This document shows positions 15,348-20,049 of a stretch of DNA of 20,049 nt, one piece after another. The notes under the pieces are model-generated. The model did not search any database and was not told the DNA's origin. It was given only the letters and a program-made list of their open reading frames with translations. The stretch is taken from contig JAKAYM010000020.1 of NCBI GenBank assembly GCA_021826795.1, positions 1 through 20,049 on the forward strand, given 5' to 3'. Position 1 is the first letter of the stretch. The number at the start of each line of letters is the position of its first letter. Made by a program: the position numbers and the translations under genes. Origin of the DNA: Thermoplasmata archaeon. Lineage in GTDB: Archaea; Thermoplasmatota; Thermoplasmata; Thermoplasmatales; Thermoplasmataceae.

Positions 15348-17321
15348 ATGAAATCTATTTGTCCTTTTTGCGGAGTCGGATGCGGATTAGAGTTATTGCC
15401 TGTTAATAACATAATTACGGCTGTAAAACCCACTCCTGAACATGTTGTTAGTCACGGTCATATATGTGGTAAGGGTGTAGCTGCACATGAGGCTTTAACC
15501 ATGTGGGATAGAATATACTATCCGCTGGTTAGAACAAAAGGAAATCTTGAGAGAACAGACTGGGACAGTGCATTGAATCTTGTTGTGAAAAGAATAAAAG
15601 AAATACAGGGCAAATATGGTCCGGATTCCGTTGCATTTTATGGTGGATGCCAGAATACACTGGAAGAGGTTTATTTATTCCAGAAACTGGGTAGGGCACT
15701 AGGCACAAACAATGTGGATTCCTGTGCCAGAGTTTGCCATGATCCATCAGCAAAGGCACTCAAGGAAATGGTCGGTATAGGTGCCGGTGCCACATCAGTA
15801 ACTGAAATTCCAAAGGCAGATGTGATAGTTATAGCGGGAGAATCCATCACAGATAGTCATCCGGTGCTATCACAGTATTTTGTAGAGGCAAAGCAGAATG
15901 GTGCCAAGGTCATAGTTATAGATCCGAGAACTACAAGAACAGATGTTTTTGCCGATGTTCATATAAAGATAAAGCCACGCACGGACATTTTCCTTTTCAA
16001 TGCAGTTGGGAACTATCTGATACAGAATAATCTTATTAAGAAGGATTTTATTGCTTCAAGAACAAATGATTTTGAATCTTATAAAGCCACGGTTTCATCA
16101 TATACTCTCGAACTTGCCGAGGCCAGAACAGGGATTCCAAAAGAAACTATAAAACAATTTGCCGACCTTGTTTCAGGAGGAAAATCTATTTTTTCCTGGG
16201 GACTGGGTCTAACCCAGTCAACCGGCACAAAGGGTATAAAATCCTATATAGACCTTGTGCTATTAACCGGTAACATAGGAAAGGAGGGCACTGGCATTAT
16301 AGTTTACAGGGGGCAGACAAATGTTCAAAGTTCAGGGGATCTGATAAAACCTGATATATTCCCCAACGGCCCATTGAATGAGGCAAACAGCGATGAACTA
16401 TCCAAGGTATGGGGATTCAAACCACCTATCTGCAAAGGGACAAACATACCGGAGGCATTTTATGGAAATGAAGGAAAGATAAAGGCACTGTTCCTCATGG
16501 GTTACAATCCAGTAAGAAGCCTGCCGGATAAGACAAGAATAGAAAACTTTCTTAAATCCCTGGAACTGGTTGTTGTTGAGGATATATTCATGACGGAGAA
16601 TACGGATTACGCCCATATAGTACTGCCGGCTGCAGCATGGGCAGAGAAGGATGGTTCGGTTACCAGCCTTGACCGGCTGGTAAAGTGGAGATTCAAGGCC
16701 GTGGAACCTCCAGGAGAAGCACTGCCTGATGGTGAAATTATTGCAAGAATTGCAAAAAAGGCAGGCTTTTCTTTTGAAACATCGCCGGAAGCAAACTTTG
16801 AGGAGATGAAAAAAGTTTCCAAAATATACTCAGCAGTGAAAATAAGCGATGTCAAGGACTATTCCCAAAATTCAAGGTATCCCAATGGAGAACTTCATCT
16901 GTACAGCGAAAAATTCTCACTTCCAGATGGAAAGGCAAATTTTATCCCTGTTGAGGCAAAGGATGAAAGCAATGATTTTATACTCTCAACGGGTAGAACA
17001 GTTACAAGGTATAACACTGACGAGGTAATAAACAGAATTCCTGGAATGCAGAAATATGTTCCCACACTCTGGGTCAACCCGGTTGACGCAAAGAAATACG
17101 GTGTAAGTGACGGCAGTATGGTTCTGTTGAAGTCAAGGGTTGGTCAGATCGAAATCGCGGCAAGAATCACTGAGGATGTACTCCCTGGTGTTGTATTTTC
17201 ATACATGCATAATGCCGACATAAATTATGTTGTGGATGCTGAACTGGATGACGAGACCGGGACGCCGAAATACAAATTTACTCCAGTAACCATAACTCCG
17301 GTTATACACAGCTCTTCATGA
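15348..17321 (+). CDS. formate dehydrogenase-like molybdopterin oxidoreductase, alpha subunit (Cys type)
   Basis: 657 residues, about the size of the core catalytic subunit (E. coli FdhF type), without extra ferredoxin domains or a Tat signal, so cytoplasmic. A 4Fe-4S cluster is bound by Cys5, Cys8, Cys12 and Cys40, followed by Lys42, which carries electrons to the molybdopterin in this family. Cys130-His131 (SCARVCHDPS) stand where FdhF has selenocysteine-His, so this is a cysteine enzyme. RGQTNVQ (in the middle third) matches the Arg and Asn-Val-Gln that line the formate site. The C-terminal domain (about 540-650) is the molybdopterin dinucleotide-binding fold. Formate oxidation or CO2 reduction is likely, but close homologues can use other substrates. 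No electron-transfer subunit is adjacent; a short frame overlaps its stop by ATGA. Confidence 0.88.
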   Translation: MKSICPFCGVGCGLELLPVNNIITAVKPTPEHVVSHGHICGKGVAAHEALTMWDRIYYPLVRTKGNLERTDWDSALNLVVKRIKEIQGKYGPDSVAFYGGCQNTLEEVYLFQKLGRALGTNNVDSCARVCHDPSAKALKEMVGIGAGATSVTEIPKADVIVIAGESITDSHPVLSQYFVEAKQNGAKVIVIDPRTTRTDVFADVHIKIKPRTDIFLFNAVGNYLIQNNLIKKDFIASRTNDFESYKATVSSYTLELAEARTGIPKETIKQFADLVSGGKSIFSWGLGLTQSTGTKGIKSYIDLVLLTGNIGKEGTGIIVYRGQTNVQSSGDLIKPDIFPNGPLNEANSDELSKVWGFKPPICKGTNIPEAFYGNEGKIKALFLMGYNPVRSLPDKTRIENFLKSLELVVVEDIFMTENTDYAHIVLPAAAWAEKDGSVTSLDRLVKWRFKAVEPPGEALPDGEIIARIAKKAGFSFETSPEANFEEMKKVSKIYSAVKISDVKDYSQNSRYPNGELHLYSEKFSLPDGKANFIPVEAKDESNDFILSTGRTVTRYNTDEVINRIPGMQKYVPTLWVNPVDAKKYGVSDGSMVLLKSRVGQIEIAARITEDVLPGVVFSYMHNADINYVVDAELDDETGTPKYKFTPVTITPVIHSSS

Positions 17322-17532
17322 GTGACGCTGAGAAGAAATACTATTACAAGGATTCCGCTGAAGGATTATTCAAACAGATAAGTAGTTTTAACGGTCAAAT
17401 ACAAAAGTAATCCTATCCGTGAAAGAAATAATTCCATATGTGAAAGATACTTTGCATGAGATTGATCAAGGTAAATTATGTAGGGCAATAAAAATAAAAT
17501 TAAGATTCCGGGAAATACAAACAGGGCAATAA
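17318..17532 (+). pseudogene. short frame coupled to the formate dehydrogenase-like gene, possibly frameshifted
   Basis: ATG 17318 overlaps the upstream stop as ATGA. The frame codes for 30 residues (MSDAEKKYYYKDSAEGLFKQ, then ISSFNGQIQK) and stops at 17408-17410. One extra A in the AAAA at 17403-17406 would continue it as VILSVKEIIPYVKDTLHEID and on to a stop at 17530-17532, about 71 residues in all. The joined product is highly charged and helical throughout, as a real small partner protein would be. In other prokaryotes a small DUF1641-type gene often follows such dehydrogenases; I cannot show that this is one. There is no Shine-Dalgarno site. It could also be a genuine 30-residue peptide or a chance overlap. 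Confidence 0.33.
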
Positions 17533-17718
17533 TTATCAATACAGCTTTCACTCAATTGTGATAAACCAATGATATTTTGCTCGTTTCGACATGTCTCTAA
17601 TTTTTGCTTATCATCTCTAATATTCCTTCTGCAGAAAATAATGGATGCGATTATTTCATAGATCGAATTAACTGGCAAATTATAAAGCCATCTATATATT
17701 TTTTAAGAACAATAGCTT
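17533..17718. other. intergenic stretch without a supported gene
   Basis: This AT-rich stretch between the convergent formate dehydrogenase side and the protease gene has no supported gene. A minus-strand frame (17466-17678) with a TTG start is open but has no recognisable domain, promoter or ribosome site. It may hold decayed sequence. No clear terminator hairpin was seen. Confidence 0.4.
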
Positions 17719-18078
17719 TCAATCTCTCACGTTATCAGTACTGAAGTCTAGTTTTAATCCCATAATTTGTAGAATTTCTACTCCTATTATGACGGGAAAA
17801 TTTATATTTTCGAGAATTATGAATTCTGGTTCAGAAAACATAATGCCGTTTATTTCCAGATTTGCGAATGTCAAAGACTTATGTAGTTCCCTGGATATTG
17901 ATTCTGGAATTGAGACGGGAATTTCACCGTAAGACAGAAACCCAAGCTGTTCTGGCTTAATTCCATTGGGCAACACAGCACTGATATAATTTCCCTCAGC
18001 ACCGGAATCTATCAAAGCGGAGACTTTGGTACTCCTGATTGTACCCTTTAGTTTAATCTGCTCTATGATCAATCCCAT
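17719..18078 (-). CDS. retropepsin-like aspartic protease (clan AA)
   Basis: A 119-residue single-domain protein. ALIDSGAEGNYIS carries the DSGA motif (residues 24-27) of retropepsin-type aspartic proteases, and near the C-terminus PVIIGVEIL followed by GLKLDF matches the second conserved block ('iiG.d.L') of the fold. Such proteins work as homodimers, each chain giving one catalytic aspartate. No signal peptide is present, so it is cytoplasmic. The frame could be read from 18138, but ATG 18078 is chosen because AAGGAG lies 9 nt before it and the upstream part overlaps the preceding small gene. It is the second gene of a pair; the first is PepSY-like and has an in-frame stop. Substrate unknown. 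Confidence 0.78.
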   Translation of the reverse strand: MGLIIEQIKLKGTIRSTKVSALIDSGAEGNYISAVLPNGIKPEQLGFLSYGEIPVSIPESISRELHKSLTFANLEINGIMFSEPEFIILENINFPVIIGVEILQIMGLKLDFSTDNVRD

Positions 18079-18087
18079 ATGAAAAGG

Positions 18088-18093
18088 CTCCTT
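18088..18093 (-). promoter_or_regulatory. Shine-Dalgarno site of the protease gene
   Basis: AAGGAG on the minus strand, 9 nt before ATG 18078, overlapping the TAA of the small upstream gene (TAAGGAG). It decides the protease start and supports an operon. Confidence 0.65.
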
Positions 18094-18322
18094 ATGTTGG
18101 GTTTTCTGTGAATACCTCGACTTTGCTGGTTGTATCATTTATTACCAGGGCGGCGATTATGCCTATTTTTTGCCTTTTATCTGCAACTTCTATATCTCTT
18201 GAATAGACAACAACACTCCAATAACCCTAATTGAATTTTGCGGATACAATCCTAGCTGCTCCTTCTATACACAAATCTTTAAGGTACTTTTCAACGGTGA
18301 GTCCCACATCTTTAATGTCCAT
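18092..18322 (-). pseudogene. small PepSY-like gene with an in-frame TAG
   Basis: From ATG 18322 the frame runs 31 codons (MDIKDVGLTVEKYLKDLCIE, then GAARIVSAKFN) to a TAG at 18227-18229. It then continues in the same frame for 44 codons (GYWSVVVYSRDIEV ... IIAALVINDTTSKVEVFTEN) to TAA at 18092-18094. The two halves fit as one 76-codon protein: a helix, then strands in the order 'ARIVSAKF..GYWSVVVY...AALVINDTTSKVEVF', which resembles the PepSY pattern (W.V.V, a strand ending in 'D..t.kV'). PepSY domains are known in some protease propeptides and inhibitors; the match is by eye and weak. A very good TATA box lies 26 nt before the ATG. The TAG may be a point mutation, an error or a readthrough site. 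The protease gene follows after 13 nt. Confidence 0.55.
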
Positions 18323-18342
18323 CTGGATTTCTTGATCCGTAG

Positions 18343-18355
18343 TATATATATTATA
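18343..18355 (-). promoter_or_regulatory. TATA box of the PepSY-like / protease pair
   Basis: TATAATATATATA on the minus strand, centred about 27 nt before ATG 18322. Its strength and spacing are the main reason to accept ATG 18322 as a real, leaderless start. Confidence 0.55.
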
Positions 18356-18469
18356 GCAAGTTTAATAAACATTGTTTTAGATTCCAATCTATAGATTTTC
18401 TCTTGAAAATACAATACGAGAACAAGGTTGTAAGTTTTGAAAAATATAATTATATCCCCATTATATTTA

Positions 18470-18542
18470 TGGGCCCGACCGGATTTGAACCGGTGACCAC
18501 CGCCTTGTAAGGGCGGTATCATAACCACTAGACTACGAGCCC
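18470..18542 (-). tRNA. tRNA-Val (TAC anticodon)
   Basis: A full 73-nt cloverleaf can be folded: acceptor GGGCTCG with CGGGCCC (one G-U pair) and discriminator A; D arm GTCT/TGAT with the T-T mismatch common in archaeal tRNA-Val; anticodon stem CCGCC/GGCGG with loop CTTACAA, giving anticodon TAC for GUA codons; five-base variable loop; T arm ACCGG TTCAAAT CCGGT. No intron is present and CCA is not encoded. The AT-rich sequence just upstream (about 18555-18580) could hold its promoter. tRNA genes are common integration sites, but no repeat of the 3' end was seen nearby. Confidence 0.95.
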
Positions 18543-18615
18543 TTATTGGATAAGTATTTAATAATATAATAACCTTTTTTTAGTTGCTGATTGAGAGAGA
18601 ATATGTAGTCCCGCC

Positions 18616-18625
18616 ATTTAAATAT
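18616..18625 (+). promoter_or_regulatory. TATA-like box of the small gene at 18649
   Basis: ATTTAAATAT is centred about 28 nt before ATG 18649 and helps choose that ATG over TTG 18628. Confidence 0.42.
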
Positions 18626-18648
18626 CATTGTTGTATTTATTGAATGGA

Positions 18649-19041
18649 ATGCCGGGTAAAATTATGGTCTCAGCTGATGTATTTCTTGACGGGGCCAGGC
18701 TGGAAAATGCGGTTGTATTTATTCATGTTAAAGGCTATGGCAGGGCTCGGGTTACACATATAGATATAGAAGATAGAAAATTCAATAAAATACTCCCACC
18801 GAGGCACAGTGATTATCCTGAAGTTGTATGGAACTCATCTACAGTAAAAATACCTGTGAAAGACCATGAACTTATTATTGTCAGTAAAACTCTTGGAGAT
18901 ATTATTCATTTAAACGGGAAATTATATATTCGTGGAAAGGGAAAAGGGATATTTTTTGGATTGCATAGAGAACAAATAAAAAAAATTGAGGATTATGCCG
19001 CATTTCTGGGCATACCTCCAAAAAAACATGGAAAAGCTTAG
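18649..19041 (+). CDS. unassigned small protein, 130 residues
   Basis: I do not recognise the family. The frame opens with TTG at 18628, but ATG 18649 (MPGKIMVSADV) fits the TATA-like box better and gives 130 residues. The N-terminal 100 residues are rich in predicted strands (ADVFLDG, AVVFIHVKGYGRARVTHIDI, TVKIPVKDHELIIVSKT, KLYIRGKGKGIFFG). A charged helix REQIKKIEDYAAFLGIPPKK forms the C-terminus. There is no signal peptide or membrane segment, so it is probably cytosolic. The mix of basic and glycine residues in the strands would allow nucleic acid or lipid binding, but nothing proves this. It starts about 85 nt from the tRNA-Val gene, divergently, and its stop overlaps the stop of the convergent gene (TTAG). 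Confidence 0.72.
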   Translation: MPGKIMVSADVFLDGARLENAVVFIHVKGYGRARVTHIDIEDRKFNKILPPRHSDYPEVVWNSSTVKIPVKDHELIIVSKTLGDIIHLNGKLYIRGKGKGIFFGLHREQIKKIEDYAAFLGIPPKKHGKA

Positions 19042-19313
19042 AATAATCCTTTCTTGAATTTCTGGTCAACTTCTATTGCCTGAATGTCCCATGTTGGTTT
19101 CATTGATTTTGCGGTTTCCATCAGATGGTCAAGTGTATCCACATCCCATTTGCAAACTGCTTCATTTTCCTTCTGACCAAGGAATAATTCCTCCAGTTTC
19201 AACCCAGCGGGCAATTTCTTTGATTTTGCCATGTCCATTATACTCGTTGCGAACTTCATAACATCTGCTTTCTGCTCATCTTTCCATTTATGTATAACAA
19301 TTACTTCTGTCAT
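19038..19313 (-). CDS. unassigned small ferredoxin-fold-like protein, 91 residues
   Basis: I cannot name the family. The 91 residues read as beta-alpha-beta-beta-alpha-beta: strand VIVIHKW (4-10), helix 12-31, strands around GLKLEELFLG and EAVCKWDV, helix LDHLMETAKS, strand WDIQAIEV. This order resembles the small dimeric alpha/beta barrel proteins (monooxygenase-like or DUF4242-like), which often bind small molecules or metals; that is inference. One cysteine is present. No signal peptide. ATG 19313 has a TATA-like box (ATATTTAAATAT, 19335-19346) about 27 nt upstream, so a leaderless single-gene transcript is likely. Its stop shares bases with the stop of the convergent gene at 19041. Confidence 0.75.
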   Translation of the reverse strand: MTEVIVIHKWKDEQKADVMKFATSIMDMAKSKKLPAGLKLEELFLGQKENEAVCKWDVDTLDHLMETAKSMKPTWDIQAIEVDQKFKKGLF

Positions 19314-19334
19314 AACTATATATAGTCACACAGG

Positions 19335-19346
19335 ATATTTAAATAT
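19335..19346 (-). promoter_or_regulatory. TATA-like box of the 91-residue gene
   Basis: ATATTTAAATAT, a palindrome, centred about 27 nt before ATG 19313 on the minus strand. Confidence 0.48.
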
Positions 19347-19388
19347 TCCTTAATATATTTTATAACAGTATAAATTGACCGGGATTAA

Positions 19389-19400
19389 AAATATTTATTT
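19389..19400 (+). promoter_or_regulatory. TATA-like box of topA
   Basis: AAATATTTATTT is centred about 33 nt before the TTG start at 19428; the gap to the start implies a short leader or none. Confidence 0.4.
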
Positions 19401-19427
19401 AGTATTGTTAATTGTTAGTAGATTGCT

Positions 19428-20049
19428 TTGGTACTCAATTTAATTATAGCAGAAAAAATGGATGCTGGAAGAAGAATATCCTACATACTTTCTGATAAGA
19501 CCTCCAAACAAAAAAAATCTAAGAATATCAGCTACATAGAATTTGAAAGGAACAATGAGCAAAATATAATGGTTTCCCTTAGCGGGCACATACTCGGTGC
19601 AGATTTTCCGGAAGAATTCAAAGACTGGATAAAATCAGACCTTGACCAATTGATCGATTCAAGTATAATATATAAGGTCACAAACCAGCGTGCCTATTCT
19701 GCACTGAAGTCATTCTCAGGAATAGATAATGTAATTATTGCAACTGATTACGATCGTGAAGGAGAACTCATCGGGGTGGAGGCACTCAAATTCATAGAAT
19801 CCGGTTATACAAAAATTAAAAGGGCAAAATTCAGTGCACTGACATCACAGGAGGTGAAGGACGCCTTCGATAATTTGCTCGAGGTAAATTATGGATTAGC
19901 AGATTCTGCAAAGGCCAGAGAAGAAATAGATCTACTCTGGGGTGCGGTTCTTACAAGATTCTTTTCGGTAACAAGCAACCGCCTGTGGAAAGATTTTATA
20001 TCTGTAGGCCGTGTACAGACACCGACTCTGGCAATTATCGAGATCGGAA
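19428..20049 (+). CDS. topA: DNA topoisomerase IA, N-terminal part (cut by window end)
   Basis: 207 codons are visible. The enzyme relaxes negatively supercoiled DNA by single-strand cleavage. The Toprim domain is complete: the N-terminal LIIAEKMDAGRRI with the catalytic glutamate (Glu9), SLSGHIL (50-56), and ATDYDREGELIG with Asp107, Asp109 and Glu111 that bind Mg2+. Then come AREEIDLLWGAVLTR (163-177) and SVGRVQTPTL (192-201), typical of the family. The catalytic tyrosine lies beyond the window. The conserved N-terminus forces a start before the first ATG (19458); a stop at 19419-19421 leaves TTG 19428 as the best start codon. The short N-terminus and motifs are of the archaeal type, not reverse gyrase. 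Confidence 0.95.
   Translation, partial: MVLNLIIAEKMDAGRRISYILSDKTSKQKKSKNISYIEFERNNEQNIMVSLSGHILGADFPEEFKDWIKSDLDQLIDSSIIYKVTNQRAYSALKSFSGIDNVIIATDYDREGELIGVEALKFIESGYTKIKRAKFSALTSQEVKDAFDNLLEVNYGLADSAKAREEIDLLWGAVLTRFFSVTSNRLWKDFISVGRVQTPTLAIIEIG

Noticed and set aside
15723..15740. Selenocysteine at the formate dehydrogenase active site
   Set aside because: The active-site codon is TGC for Cys130, not TGA, so this is a cysteine enzyme.
17366..17551. 61-codon minus-strand frame with a hydrophobic N-terminus and a GTG start
   Set aside because: It lies antisense to the frame coupled to the formate dehydrogenase gene; hydrophobic products arise easily from AT-rich antisense DNA, and no ribosome site supports it.
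17466..17678. 70-codon minus-strand frame with a TTG start
   Set aside because: No recognisable domain, weak start context and overlap with other candidates; kept only as part of the unexplained stretch.
18079..18138. N-terminal extension of the protease frame up to 18138
   Set aside because: The extension overlaps the end of the small upstream gene; AAGGAG placed 9 nt before ATG 18078 makes that the real start.
18227..18229. Pyrrolysine encoded by the in-frame TAG
   Set aside because: Pyrrolysine is not known from Ferroplasma-type Thermoplasmatales, no PYLIS-like structure was evident, and a small strand-rich protein is not a known pyrrolysine user. It remains a check rather than a claim.
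18265..18528. 87-codon minus-strand frame
   Set aside because: It runs through most of the tRNA-Val gene and the promoter of the PepSY-like gene, so it cannot be a normal gene.
18470..18542. Integrated element at tRNA-Val
   Set aside because: No repeated tRNA 3' end, integrase or element genes were found on either side; topA and small genes with normal promoters follow.
1..20049. CRISPR arrays, insertion sequences, long repeats
   Set aside because: No regularly spaced repeats, transposase motifs or long terminal inverted repeats were seen in reading both strands; short AT-rich repeats only.

Overview
The window most likely comes from a thermoacidophilic archaeon of the Thermoplasmatales (Ferroplasma / Acidiplasma / Picrophilus type). 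The DNA is AT-rich. It carries an archaeal-type topoisomerase IA, QueC (first committed precursor of archaeosine), a compact soluble P450 of the CYP119/CYP231 kind, and a split archaeal glutamate synthase. Most genes have a TATA-like box about 24-33 nt before the start codon and no Shine-Dalgarno site, as expected for leaderless archaeal transcripts. The placement is inference from gene content and style; no 16S gene is present.

Layout. 1-2845 (minus): two MFS transporters, one running off the window edge, behind a DedA-type membrane protein. 2903-5588 (plus): a D-2-hydroxyacid dehydrogenase, queC and hemB, the last two with their own apparent promoters. 5518-8143 (minus): a two-gene surface-glycan operon, a GtrA-domain protein with a decayed glycosyltransferase-like N-terminus followed by a large GT-C-like membrane protein with a sequon-rich outer tail; it runs into the 3' end of hemB. 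8253-10685 (plus): P450 and a third MFS transporter. 10775-14754 (minus): glutamate synthase in two coupled genes, an FMN-domain subunit and a fused glutaminase plus GXGXG subunit. 15348-17321 (plus): a cysteine-type formate dehydrogenase-like molybdoenzyme. 17719-18322 (minus): a small PepSY-like gene and a retropepsin-like aspartic protease gene. 18470-18542 (minus): tRNA-Val(TAC). 18649-19313: two small unassigned genes that converge and share stop-codon bases. 19428 to the end (plus): topA, cut by the window.

The most unusual points are three. First, the glutamate synthase FMN subunit carries a second, degenerate copy of its own domain, and its partner fuses domains 1 and 3. Second, a putative protease gene sits behind a small PepSY-like gene, a possible protease-inhibitor pair, and the PepSY-like gene has an in-frame TAG. 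Third, around the formate dehydrogenase gene, two small reading frames become whole only if one base is added in an A run, and a spaced inverted repeat lies between the divergent promoters. Together with the TAG, this makes 14.9-18.3 kb look like either a zone of gene decay or a stretch with small sequence errors; raw reads would decide.
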